Below, piece after piece: positions 1-12,108 of a stretch of DNA of 64,000 bases. Origin of the DNA: Phallus indusiatus (taxonomy: Eukaryota > Basidiomycota > Agaricomycetes > Phallales > Phallaceae); NCBI GenBank assembly GCA_027605045.1, contig JAQFWX010000047.1:186001-250000 (forward strand), given 5' to 3'. The position numbers and the translations under genes are program-made. Under the pieces are notes generated by a model. That model was given only the letters and a program-made list of their open reading frames with translations, was not told where the DNA came from and did no database searches. Every line of letters begins with the position of its first letter. Position 1 is the stretch's first letter.

Positions 1-210
1 TTTGGGTAACAAGCCTGTAGGTCCGAGCTACTAACTACGTGCGTCGACAGCTATGGGTTGTCAAGTTGTTAGAATTCATGTATCCTTCGAACTGGTTGAA
101 TCGAGATGCGCTTTGGACCGTAATACCAGTCTTTCCAATTTGTTTATCATAATTTAGCGTCCATGTTTAGACATGGAGGAGGTAAAATGCAACCAACTTA
201 CCGATCGTGT

Positions 211-1778
211 CTATAGACAATACAGGTCATTCCAACAGGAAGGTTCGCCTGGATCAGGAATAACCTCCTCGTGTTTATGTCTCATCACCTTAGCAACATC
301 ATCCCGCTCCAGACGGAACGTTTTTAACAAGCGGTCGTTTTCAAGTCTCATTCTGATGTGCGAGAGCTTGGGAAAATCGTACAGAGCTTTGAAAGGAAGA
401 TGGCTATCTATTGATATACCATCAAAAGGTCCTACAAGGACGCGTAGATCCTTGAAGCCAACGAGAAAAAGGACACGCTCCATGACCTGATATGAAGCAT
501 TAACACAGCTCTTCAATCCAACAACTGATAGGGGTTCCGTAGCAACGTACCCCGTAAATGATTGACCGTCGGTCTGTCAAACCGCTCCAATTCAAGAGGC
601 TCAACGTTATATAGAGCTTTTGAATATTGGGTGCCATTTCAACGAGAGTTTGAATCGACTTTGTGTCTTTGAAATTGGCAGTTCCAAACACGCAAGTTTT
701 CAGATTAGGAAGGCTACTTCCACTTTTCGTTAGGCACTTATACAATTGAATAGTCATTTTCACGTGCACGAGGCGCGCGGCGACACCAGTTGTAAGGGTA
801 GGCGGATGCAAGTCCAAATCGATATAAAAAGATTCGAGACTCGGGAGGAAATCATTAGATTCAATGGCCCAACCAGGGGACAGCATGTTGTTAGTTGATA
901 AAGTCACAAGTTTGGAGTGGCGGGAGAGAAATGTCTGCAAGCAGGCTAGATAGTCTTCTTTCATAGGACAGTTCATGTGGCCAGAAAATACGAAATGCTG
1001 AAGATTTGGCCAATAGCCCAAAAGAAATGCATAGGAGAGTCCTTGAGTACGTCCAACGGAGAGCCCAGAAGTTAGATTTATGTAGGTCAGGTTAGGCGCA
1101 TTAAGAAGCATTTGCCAAAGAACGCCGCTATCACTTCGAAACGGGTTTTTGATAGTATATTTTCGAAGGGAGGGCAGATAGTCGTAAAATAACTGAATTG
1201 CGAGATAAATAAAGATGTTGACCGTTTACAGGAAGGTCAGCTTACCGAAAATCTGTTCAGATCTCTCGAGACTTTGTTTCTTCTAAAGTCTTCCCCAATA
1301 CCTGTATTTGACATTCCAAAGTGCACTTCTAATTCTTCCAAATCGCAACCCGCTTTCCCAATCGCCTCAGAGATGAGCCCAAAAATCTCTTTGCTTAGAC
1401 TCGCGTCGAATCGGAGGACTTTCAAATTGACCATTTTAGAAAGGGCTTCAACGAAGGTACCGGAGGTATCATTCGAATGATAATTGCTTGAAGATGACGA
1501 CGATCCAGAATCCGATTTGCAACGTGGAATTTTTGTCCGGCCATGATCTTTTAGGATGTCCAGATATCTGATGCAAGAGCAGGCATCGTAGGGGTGCTCA
1601 AGAGATGTTGCCAGACGCGCCCGGAAAATACTGTGCAAGAAATACGACGATAGTCAATGTGTCGAGGAACGATGAGGGCATGTAAGGCGCGAGCGGTTAG
1701 TGCGAGAGATAATAGATCCTTGGGATGGTCGATAAACTCTATGACACGGAGAAGGACATCTATAGGTACTTTCGTCAT
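211..1778 (-). pseudogene. F-box/LRR-like protein L1, frameshifted
   Basis: Paralogue of the F-box genes at 2728-4294 and 12874-18432. The N-terminal F-box (MTKVPIDVLLRVIEFIDHPK) is followed by the family motif HIDYRRISC. Three exons fit the family: 1778 to 1246, 1127 to about 551, and 486 to 211. The last codes for VGPFDGISID and the C-terminal domain ending SCWNDLYCL. Around 1591-1594 one base is missing relative to the 2728-4294 gene (gtaggg-gtg against gtagggagtg), so the reading frame jumps between the F-box and the rest. Downstream codons remain largely open, so the break is young, or it is a sequencing error. F-box proteins are usually substrate adaptors of SCF ubiquitin ligases; that role here is inferred. 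Confidence 0.75.
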
Positions 1779-2727
1779 CTTCTAGTAGGGAGCTGTGGCC
1801 GTGACACGTCAAAAAACGCGAAGACTGAGTGCAAGTTGGGACTCGGACGACCGTGGACGACCGTGGACTTCCGCGGACATGGTAGAAAAGCATCGATTTG
1901 TTCGTTTGCGTATATTTGGCACGTCTTTATCCTCGTAATCAGCCCGTATGATTGACGGCGTTATCGTAAATGACGGTTCTGCAACCTACCGCGATCCCGC
2001 ACGGTTGAATGGGGCTCCTCAAGTCGTGAATGACTCAAAGGAAAGTGAAAAGAGGAGTGAAGATCGACTGAACCCAGTCGCGGATGATCAACGTCAACGA
2101 CTATAGCATCAGCTCTCCGGTAGAAATCGTTTTTTTAGTTCAATAGCTTGGTTGCTTACAGGACGCCTCTGGTAAAACATAAACCTAAACTAAGCATGGA
2201 GCGCGTGACGAGGTTTTTCCGAAGTTTTAAATAACGAACAACGTGAGATCTAAGACTTTCGAAATATCTTCAGTCTCTTGAATACGTTACATTGGGCGTC
2301 TAATGGTATCTGCACTTGGCTTGCTTCAAGTTATTATTACTGGCGCACCTCTGAATATCTTGATATTAATGTCAAGACCTGACTGATATATCCTCGCTTT
2401 CAGTTGCATTATATAAGATACAAAGATACATGAGGAATATATACTCAACAATGGACGAGAAACCATCATGATAGCATGCATAAACAGCAATCAAATCGGG
2501 TAATGACAAGTCCTCTGACAGCTGCTCAAAATCGAAAAAAAAGAGAATGTCCACCAACAATTCCGAACAACTATTCGCATTGACGGCTACTGTTTATGTA
2601 CCATCCGAACTAGTCAAGCTGAGGCTTCCCTTAATTAAAAAGAGCCACTCTGATGGTGAGTCAATCTGAATCGGATCCAATGTCTGAGGTAATGAATCAA
2701 TATAAGCAACCGGCACCATATTCATGG
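1779..2727. other. Intergenic, no gene seen
   Basis: About 950 bases between the two left-hand F-box genes. Only short, uncompositional open frames occur. It holds the upstream region of L1 and the downstream region of L2. No RNA gene or mobile element was recognised. Confidence 0.5.
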
Positions 2728-4294
2728 CTACATAGTATAAAGGTCGTCCCAAGAGTGAAAATCACATTCGTCACAAATCACCTCCTCATGCCTCATCGCC
2801 TTAGCGATTTCATCCTGGTACAAACGGAAACTTTTGATGCCGCCATCTTTGAATCCTACTCTGGTATACAGAAGCTTGGGGAAGTCGTATAAAGTTACGA
2901 AAGGAAAATGATTATCTACAGACATGTCATCAAAAGGTCCTATAAAAACACGTAGATTCTTGAAACCAGCGAAAAAAGGGACACGTTCCATAATCTAATT
3001 GGATTCATTAGTACAATTCTCAAACGTAATAACTGAAATGGGTCTCTGAGCCTTGATGACATACCTCATTAGCGGTCAGCGGCCGGGGGTTTCGAACATA
3101 ATAAATGGGTCCAAAAGTTATGCAGAGATATTTTATATTGGGAGCCATGTCAATAAGACGTTGAGTCGATTCCTTGGGATTAACAAGCCAAAATAAACAA
3201 GTTTTCAGATTAGAAAGGATGATTCCATGTTCTGTTAGGTACCGATACAATCCATCTTTCATTCTCAGGTGCACGAGACGTGCAGCGATATTAGTCGTAA
3301 TGGTACATGGACGCAGCTGTAAGTGGATGTATAAAGATTTGAGATTCGGTAGAAAATCATCGGATTCGATGGTCCACCCAGGATGTAAAATATCGCTAGT
3401 TGATAATGTAACAAGTTTTGAGTGACGGCAGAGAAATTTCTGCAAACAAAGTGGGTAGTCTTCCCTTGCGGGATAGCGCATGTAAGTATAGAACCCTAGA
3501 TGTTGAAGATTTGGCCAGTAGCCTGAAAGGAATTCATGAGAGAATCTCATAGATATGTTCATGTGGGTTAGATTAGGCGTGTTCACAAGCATTTGCAAAC
3601 AGAGGACGCTATAGCACCAACGCCCGTTAATGGTATATTTACGAAGCGAGGGTAAGTAGTCACAAAATAACTGAACCACAAGATTAATAAAACATTTACT
3701 CATGAGCAATCGATAATAGCTTACGGAGGACATTTTTGAATCTTTCAAGACTCTGTCCTTCATAAATTGGTACTCGATGGCCATGTTTGACAATCCAAAG
3801 TGCACTTCTAATTCTTCCAAACTACAATTCGCTTTCCCTATAGCTTCGGATATAAGGCAAAAGAATTCGCCGCTTTGATTTCTTGTTTGGAATTTAAGAA
3901 CTTTCAGGTTGACCATTTCAGAAAGGGCATGAATGAAGGTATCAGAAACACCATTCGGACAATAGTCGCCCGAATCGGAAGACGATGGTGACGGTCTTGA
4001 GTCCGACTTGGGTTCTTCGGGTATGCCCGATCGTGGAATTTGTGTCCGACCATGAAAATTTAAGACGTTCAAGTATCTGATACGAGAGCAGGCGTCGTAG
4101 GGAGTGTCCAGAAGATGTTTCCAGACATGTTCAGATGAGACTGCGCAAGAAATACGACGGTAGTCAATGTGTCGAGGAATGATGATCGCATGTAAGGCGC
4201 GAGCTGTTAATGCAAGCGATAATAGATCCTTCGGATGGTCGACAAATTCGATGATGTGAAGGAGGACATCCGCAGGTATTGCTACGGTGGTCAT
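2728..4294 (-). CDS. F-box/LRR-like protein L2
   Basis: Likely SCF ubiquitin-ligase adaptor of a lineage-specific family; the target is unknown. The F-box spans about residues 5-45 (IPADVLLHIIEFVDHPKDLL), followed by HIDYRRISC and then irregular leucine-rich stretches (LEELEVHFGLSN, NLTHMNISMRF, FLPNLKSLYIHL). Exon 1 ends after KMSS at about 3724. An intron of roughly 135 nt follows, which happens to stay open. Exon 2 starts VLCLQMLVNTPNLTH and ends before a GTATGT donor near 3063. Exon 3 starts IMERVPFFAGFKNLRVF near 2993 and ends HSWDDLYTM. The three-exon layout matches the right-hand paralogues. It is transcribed away from the adjacent HD1 gene. Confidence 0.75.
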
Positions 4295-4966
4295 CGATAT
4301 CGACTATGAGTGCGAGTTGAGTTGGGAAAATATTTGTTTGCAAATATTTGGCGTTCAGACTAGCATCGTATTTTTATTCGAATTTCTGGTCTTTTAAATG
4401 ACTGGCATCCGCGCAGTTACTTGATTTCGTCGACCTTCTCGCAAACTGACACGCAATTCGCATCCCATTGAAACATTCCAGACGCAGATGATCCAAAGAA
4501 AAGAAAAAAGAAGAGACGATGAAATTAATCATGCGATGACTGTTTTAACAATCAAATCAGCTACTCTTCAAGGCGAATAGCATCAAAGTTAGACGACGGG
4601 CGTTCGACATGGGATTATCTGTTCACGTGCGCCTCAGTTATGGGTCAACTAGCCTGAAAAAATGACAAGATGAACTGTAAACTTTGGTATGCATTCTTAT
4701 TATTTCCATACATTACAAATGAGATAATGATACATGCTGAGGGTATAAAGTGTATGCGGAAAACATTTGATAAATCAACAATATTCATAAATTAGCGAAT
4801 CGTTATGAGGCGGGTTGGGTGCCTATGAAATTTTGTTTGAAATGCAATTAAAGGCGATGTAGATAGCAAAGTGAGAACATGAAAGCGATAGGGACTGTAA
4901 AGCATCAGCCTGATGCTCGACAATAGAATCAACGATACGCACCAAAAACGAAAAGGCTGATTCCTT
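4295..4966. other. Intergenic, no gene seen
   Basis: About 670 bases between F-box L2 (its upstream side) and the 3' end of the left HD1 gene. No coding signal or RNA gene was recognised. Confidence 0.5.
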
Positions 4967-7256
4967 CTATTCCCTCTCCAATTCTTCTAGCTCTCTCTCA
5001 AGCGCAGCTTTCTTTTCTTCTAGCTCGCGACGTTTATATTCTTTTCGTAGGGCTTTCTCAACGAGTGTCAAATCTTGGCCAGTGAGATCAATGATTGATG
5101 CGCTTGAGTCAGTCGGCAAGAAGCCTTGCGTCTCCGGCGTCGCTGGAACTGACGTTGAAGTTGCAAGGGGTGCATTGGGATGTTTCGCCGGGGTTTGCGT
5201 TGAGGCTACAGCTTGTACCGGGTATCTATCGAACGTTTGTACCGAGACAGGGTGAGACGTTAGGCCACTTGGATCAGAAGGTGAAGATTGAGGGTCATTT
5301 TCTGGGAATAGACGTGTCAGGTCGAAGGATGAGAGATCAACTTGGATGTCCTGCAGTGACAATGACAGTGATTGCTCAGATGCGAAGGGTAGTTGATCTA
5401 TGAGTGGTGGAGAATCAGATATAGGACTTTCGATGCCAGCATCGACATCCGTCTTATCTGTTAAAGCTGTTGCCATTTCAGGTTCGACGCCGGCTCCAGC
5501 GAACATATGATATAGTTGTGAGAAGTCCGTGGACGCAATCTCACTGTTAGCCGCAAGGTCAACGTCCATTGTTGGCCCTCCTGCAAAACCAAAAGAATCG
5601 AGTGGATTGGACCAATCAAAAACGCCTACTTCAAGCGGAATTGAAGTATCCGGCGGTGTAATTTCCACAGGTTGGGGCTCTTCAGTTCCGAGAGTAAGTA
5701 GAGAATCGAAATCTACGACCGAAAAACTCGATCGCCGGTCATTTGATGTCGGTGTGGACACAGAAGAGAGCATGACATCGGAGGGTAATCCAGCCCGAGG
5801 AGAAGAGGTATCGGTATTTTGTGTGAAATCAGAACGTATACGTTTGGCTGTCGGAGTTATATCAAAGTCGAAGCTCGTGTCGTATGATCGTTTCTGACCA
5901 CGGGCGGGTATGAAAGAACTAGCAGGGGAAGATGGGCTGAGTTTGAACGAATCGCCCAGTGGGAATGACATTTCGGAAAGTATAGGGGAGGATGAGGCGG
6001 GGGTAACGGCATTAGACCTAAGTAATGAAATTAGATAGGCATAAAGTGTTTTTGTCAACATACCTTAATCGTTTACGAGGTCGTTCTTCATCCCCACTAT
6101 CAGACCATGATAGCGAAGGAACGCGGTTATCAGAGAATTCCGAGGTAAATGAGAAGGATGATAAAGAGGAAGCTGGAGATGAGCCTCTGAGATGGAATAA
6201 ATTGTGATCCTCAAACGAGCTTTTGCGTTTACCATCGAAAACTAGCGTCGATTCGTGCGTATAATCATCATCCTCAATAGTACTTCCCGAGGAGGTAAAC
6301 GAGGATAGGGAAGGGGTCCGACTTAGACTACTCTGACTCTCCCGATCTTGCTGGATCCGTCGTGGCGTCTTACTAGCCTGAATCGCGTTTTTAGCTTGCC
6401 GATTCTTTAATTTGCCCTCGCTATGTTTTTCGGACGAGATGGCGCTGATCAATTGATCCAAGTCCCCTATCCACGCACTAGTCCGTGTCTTCTTCTCATA
6501 CATAGTCTCGACATTCTTCTTCATCTCCATAAACTCGGCGATAATTTGGGAATCGACTGGTCGGTTGGGATCTTCTTTGACAAAAATTCTTTTAGAAATG
6601 TCTATCATCTCCTCACGGTTTCCTTTGCACCGACTCTTGAGGATTTCAGCCCAACCGCACCGTCTGCGTGCATTGGTAAACCAATTTGAGACGCTGGTAA
6701 GTGTGACACGAGAACTACTGCTCATGTCGACAATGAATTGTTTTTCTTCACGAGATGGATAGGGATTGTGGATATTTGCAACGAAATATTTGTAGGCATG
6801 TTCGATGAATTCGGGCAGGGGATGAGGGTCCGACGCAGATTCGATATCCGTTCCTGACACCGTATTTAATGAAGAGGCTGAGATGGGAGAAGACTTGGGG
6901 TGTCGGTGGGATTGAAGTGATGGTTTCAATGATCGCAAAGCGTCTAAAGGCTGAGCGGGAGCAGCCTCGTCGGTATTCTGCAGTTCTGTTTCGAAGTCGG
7001 AGAGAACATTAGTAGAAAATGAGGCGGTTGCATTTTGCAGTTTAGTAAAACCTTCGCTCATCGCCTTAATGTTATCCAATGCGGATGCAATCATTTTTGA
7101 GGTATCGTCGTGGAGGTTTCCCCGACTTTGTATTTGCTGACAGCGGGCGAGCTCGCTGTCGAAAGACGACCAAGAATTTGAGAGAGTAGCCGTCAGGAAT
7201 TTTTGCTGTAAAGACAACAGAATATCTTCGATTTGTTGACCGTCGGTGTCGATCAT
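4967..7256 (-). CDS. HD1-class homeodomain mating-type protein, left copy
   Basis: Transcription-factor subunit of the basidiomycete A (HD) mating-type system; it is expected to heterodimerise with an HD2 protein from a compatible mate and switch on dikaryon genes. Two exons, 7256-6064 and 6017-4967, join in frame to give 747 aa. The N-terminal region (about residues 1-135) has helical, leucine-rich stretches typical of the dimerisation and specificity part. The homeodomain lies at about 150-215, with the TALE-type three-residue insertion and the recognition helix SNWFTNARRRCGW. A basic nuclear-localisation-like patch, ERPRKRLR, sits at the exon junction. The C-terminal half is Ser/Pro/acidic and ends with an IIDLTGQD motif and a charged coiled coil (YKRRELEEKKAALEREL). 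It diverges from the HD2 gene across 555 bp, the canonical HD1/HD2 arrangement. Confidence 0.93.
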
Positions 7257-7811
7257 GAGGAATATGAATGGTGGTTGTAGGATGAAGTACGGGGGTCGCC
7301 TAGAGTCTTAAGCGCTTAAGCAGCAAGACTGCAGTGCGAGCGTGAACAATAGAACGCTTTTGTGCTGAGGTAATCACTCTTGAGTAAACAAGTGATGATA
7401 AATTCATGGAGTCCAGCATAGTTGCTGATAATTGCTGACCTTGGAAGCTAATCATAAAATGAAGCTAATTTCTAAGAACCTAATCTCGAGACAAAACACG
7501 ACACGGCTGAGGTTGGTGTTAATGTAACCTCACAGTGAGTCGGACGAGACAGTGTCTCCAAAGTGTCTTTAGATCTCAAATTGTTTGTCGTGCTTCAACA
7601 TCGAGTATACCCGTGAATATTGATTCGGTGCATATTGAGAAAGAAAATTTTCATTCCTCTGCTTGCTCGACTCAAGCTGCACGCGATTATTAGGATTTCT
7701 TTTGTGATGAAGTAAGCAAGCCAGGCTAGCGCTGGTTTCTTTCATCTCCTCCACTTCCCTCCCCATATCCAATTACTTTCTAGTCAGAATTGCTCGACAA
7801 GTGATTTATCT
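7257..7811. promoter_or_regulatory. Divergent HD1/HD2 promoter region
   Basis: The 555 bases lie between the start codons of the left HD1 (-) and HD2 (+) genes, so both promoters must be here. No long open frame is credible in it. I could not assign a specific binding site. In other Agaricomycetes this segment carries sites repressed or activated by HD1/HD2 dimers; that is family knowledge, not something seen here. Confidence 0.6.
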
Positions 7812-9427
7812 ATGGATTGTCAACTTAATAGTTACACATACTCGTGTCTCCCTCCTCCGCAACCCATACACTCCGACCTGGTGACCTTAGGTGTATCCCC
7901 AGGTGTAGCCCAAAGAATGTCGTCGCTTTATTTACAGAGAGCGGAGGCTCTGAAAAAAGCCACTGAAACTATCATGCGCTCGGAATCAGTCTCCATACCT
8001 TGTCTCAGTGACTGTATGGAATCCGAAAGTCTTCTACAGCGTTTGTTCGCCGCTCGTAGAAGGAACTACGAAGCAACGCTCCGTCAATGGTTTGATGAGG
8101 CCACCGACGTCGCTCGGGCCCACTTTTGTTGTAGCAATACAACGCAGATTAACTCGCCTTCTATCTCCTCTGGCCATAATAAATCATCCCCGTTCAAGCC
8201 TGTGAGTCTACATTTTTGAACAACACGTTACTCCTTCGCACTCACCAAATATGATGTAGGAATACCTTCCACTATTCGAATACGCGTTTTCCAAAGATCG
8301 ATTCCCAAGTCGCGAAGATAAAAAGCACCTCGCTCGTATTTCCGGAATGACCTATCGTCAGGTTTCTGTTTGGGTGCGTGCCTCATTTGAAAAGAACTGA
8401 TTAGGATTTCAATTTTATTTCCAGTTTCAAAACCGACGTTGTCGCTCAGGAAAAGTCAACGCAGTGAACATACGGCCTGTAGCTGTTGGACGATTAAGAA
8501 AATCCCATTACGCAAGCTTACAATCTTCCAATTTAGCCGCTTTGGATTGGGTTCCAGGGAGTTCTTCTTGTATCGATTTGACTGGCGATGACGATAGACA
8601 AGTTTTGTCGCCTCCTTTCTTCGCAATGAAGTTGAAAACAGAAACTATAAATGTAAGCTAATGATTATCAGCGCCTTATGTTACTGATTTCGAATTTACA
8701 GAATCATGAAACTCGGTCTCCGACCGAAAAGACTTCGCCAGTGCCGTCTATAATCGACGTTGGTTCGTCTTGTCAGTTTCCTGCCCCGTACAAACCGAAA
8801 GCAGTGCCCACGGATCTTTTTGCAATGAAGATTGACCCATCCTTATGGAGCAGGAATCGTATGAGAAAACGCCCCAGATTCAGCGAGCGCGTAATTGTGT
8901 TGGATGAGATTGTTCAAGACACGAGAAATATGATTATTGGCGACCGGACAGGAAGACGAGATACCGAATCTTTACCTAAAAGACACAGCACATCATTAAC
9001 CTACCCCATGACTAGGTTCCCGTTTACACCCTCAAGTCGGAGGACGACGTCATCTAGCACGGGCTTTTCAGACATATCTATATCCACTTCAAGCCACCTC
9101 TCAAGTGTTGAGTCGATTGACTGGATTGACTCATCGGAAAATTGTACGGGGTTGTGGAATGACGATAGACATGATAAAGACGAGCCCCCTCTTTCGCCAA
9201 TTTATCTCAGTGATAACTCGAGCTCCGAATCTTTTTCTTCAGTTTATAATAGCTCGGAGTTTTATCCCGGTTCACTTGACTCGGGTGAAGAATCAGATTT
9301 CACCCCTTGCCAGAAAGACACCGACGGCCTTAAGCTAGGGGCTTCTGGGTATGTTCGATCAAGCATTCAAAAACCCGAGATTGAACGTTGGGGTAAACTG
9401 CTGGCAGTTATTCCATCCTATTTATGA
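7812..9427 (+). CDS. HD2-class homeodomain mating-type protein
   Basis: Partner class to HD1 in the A mating-type system. Four exons, 7812-8201, 8260-8373, 8425-8652 and 8702-9427, keep the frame and give 485 aa. The homeodomain is split across exons 2 and 3: EYLPLFEYAFSKDRF, then a helix ending in the invariant WFQNRR (intron between W and F), followed by the basic run CRSGK. It has the typical 60-residue type without the TALE insertion, which identifies it as HD2. Downstream is CIDLTGDDD (about residues 217-225), a basic patch RMRKRPRF, and a long Ser-rich acidic tail. It is divergent from the left HD1 and tandem with the right HD1. It is the only HD2 in the window. Confidence 0.93.
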
Positions 9428-9770
9428 CATATACCCAATTGCATGTTTGTTCTCACGTCAAGTATATACATATCATCTAATCTTGTAGTTCAAAATATTA
9501 AATAAATACCCCTGTATCAAAAGATCATTCTTATGCTGTTTTTCTTCTCCAAAGTTACTCGCTCAGCTGCCTGTGATAATAATTGATCTGATGAATTATT
9601 TTTTCAGACTGAAGTCTAGTTGTACTTAATGGCAGGAAACGATTGCTAGTCAAAAGCGGGTATATTTCCCACGTTTCGTGATTGGAGTCCGGTTTCACCT
9701 TTTGGTTCTCCGTTCTCCATTGTTCACCTTGAGCGCCTTTATCCTAAGTCTACTCACCTCAAAGTCGACG
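9428..9770. promoter_or_regulatory. Spacer and promoter of right HD1
   Basis: The 343 bases run between the HD2 stop and the right HD1 start; they must hold the HD2 terminator and the HD1 promoter. An in-frame GTG-initiated extension of HD1 begins at 9678, but the first ATG, at 9771, is preferred. Confidence 0.5.
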
Positions 9771-12108
9771 ATGGCACGACATACTGATCTCCTTGCTAAC
9801 GCCTTACAAATAGAAACGGAGATCTTCAACACGCTTACCCCACATGACAGAGATAACATTCTTGACCGGTGGACTAGACTCGAAAAACAGCTCGATACAG
9901 CGTCGGAAAATGGAAAATTATCATCGACGATGAAGAACCAAATGTATTCCATCTCTGAACGAATTCGCTTGTACTCTCAGAGTTTCTCGGACGTTATTCC
10001 CAAAGCTGCGAGTTTGGAACCCAATTATATGAATGTCCTTGATGATAAACAACTTGCGCTAGATTCTCCCCAAGCTCCTCCTGACTCTCGGCCCCAAAAG
10101 CCCTTTTTTACATCGTTAGGACGTCCCTCACAAATACAAGCTTCACAAATTTCGATTTCCGCATACGATCCAACACCTTTACCCGAATTCATCGAACACG
10201 CTTACAAATATTTCGTGGCAAATATCCATAATCCCTACCCAACTCGTGAGGATAAACAAGCTATTGTCGACATGAGCAGTAGCTCTCGTGTTACGCTCAC
10301 CAGCGTTTCGAATTGGTTTACCAATGCGCGCAGACGATGCGGCTGGGCTGAAATCCTCAAGAGCCGATGCAAGGGAAACCGGGAGGAAATGGTCGACATT
10401 TCCAAAAGAATTTTCGTTAAAGAAGATCCTAACCGACCTGTCGATGCTCAAATCGTGGCGGAGTTTATGGAAATGAAGAAGAATGTCGAGACTATGTACG
10501 AGAAGAAGACACGGACGAGCGCGTGGATTGAGGACCTGGATCAGCTATACGGCACTATCTCATCTGAAAAACACCGCGAGATTGATTTGACGAATCGGCA
10601 AACCAAAAATAAAATTCAGGCCGAAGCGTTATGTAAGGTCGACAAGACTCCACGACGAATGCAGCGGGATCAGGATAATCAAAATAACCTGAGTCGTACC
10701 GCTTCTTTATCTTCCCTCGCTTCCTCAGGCAGTACTCTCGAGGATGACGAATTTGCGGTTGAATTGAATTCTGTTTTTGACGGCAAACGGAAGAGTTTGT
10801 TCGAGGATCGCAGCTTACTCCACCTTAGAGGCTCATCTCCAGCCTCGTCTTTATCGTCCTTCTCTTTCGCCTCAGAATTTTCTGAGAGTCGTGTTCCTTC
10901 GTTATCATGGTCTGATAGCGGAGATGAAGAACGACCTCGTAAACGACCAAGGTATGTTCACAAAAACTTTTATAAGAAGCACTTCTGATTTCTTACTTAG
11001 GTCTAATGCTGATACCTCTGTTTCATCCTCCCCTATACCTTCTGAACTGCCGTTCCCACTTGATGATTCGCTCAGGTTCGTTCCATCTTCCCCGGCCAAT
11101 CTTGTTGTACCCGCCCGTGGTCAGAAACGATCATACGACACAAGCCTCGACATTGATGCAACCCCGACGGCCAAACGTATTCGCACTGCCACGTCTCCCA
11201 ATGCTGAACAGGCCTCCGATTTTATATCCTCCCCTGCATCCTCAACGCCATTAAGTCATCGGCGATCGAGTTTTTCGGTCGTAGATTTCGACTCGCTGCT
11301 TACACTAGGGAACGGGGAACCACACCCTGTGGAAATTACACCACCAGATACTTCAGTTCCACTTGAAGTGGGCGTTTTTGACTGGTCCAACCCACTCGGC
11401 TCTTTTGACTTTACAGGGGGACTGGGATTAAACGTTGCCGAACCCGCTATTAGCAGCGAGCATTCGTTATCCGACTTCTCGGAACTATTCCAGATGATTA
11501 CCTCCAGCGATGTACCATCCGAAGTGGCGGCGATTGACTCAGCAGCAACATCGTCGCTAGATAACACGGACGTCGATGCTGGCATCGAAAGTCCTCAATC
11601 TAGCTCTGAACAGTCATCGCCCACACATTCAATGCCAGATCTCCAGGTTGACTTATCGTCGTTTAATTTGACGAGTCTGTGGCCGCAAACACCAGTTTCG
11701 CTACCCGGGGCAGCGGATGTAGTTGGAGACCATGCTCTTGATTTGATCAGTCTGCTGTCCAATCCAATTTCAATGCGACCGTTGAATGAGTTCCCATTCG
11801 ACTACTCGATGCAACCCCCAGCCCAAATGCCAATATCTCACAATTCTCTTGAAACATTACGATCCATACCGCAGGCATCGACGCAGGACGTGGCGCCGCT
11901 ACCTGGTGGTGTGCCGTTAATCCCGGACAGTAAGAAAGAAGATGATAAGAAGGAATCAGGTCTTGATCTTACAGGGCAAGATTTAGCGATGGTTGAAAGG
12001 GCTTTACGAAAGGAGTATAAGCGACGCGAACTCGAAGAAAAGAAGGCTGCGCTGGAAAGGGAACGTGCGAGACTGGAAGAATTAGAGAGAGAGTTGGAAG
12101 ATGACTAG
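9771..12108 (+). CDS. HD1-class homeodomain mating-type protein, right copy
   Basis: Second HD1 gene, inverted relative to the first. Exons 9771-10951 and 11001-12108 give 762 aa; the intron sits at the same place as in the left copy, just after the basic patch ERPRKRPR. The N-terminus (MARHTDLLANALQIETEIF) shares no obvious similarity with the left copy. From LPEFIEHAYKYF onward, through WFTNARRRCGW, the linker and the activation-like C-terminus, the two align almost throughout. It ends with LDLTGQD and a coiled coil slightly longer than in the left copy (adds ERARLEEL). No stop, frameshift or lost homeodomain residue is visible, so it looks functional. A divergent N-terminus with a shared body is what two mating specificities of HD1 look like. 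Confidence 0.92.

Noticed and set aside
9678..9770. N-terminal extension of right HD1 from a GTG
   Set aside because: Hydrophobic extension unlike HD1 starts; the first ATG at 9771 gives a normal N-terminus.
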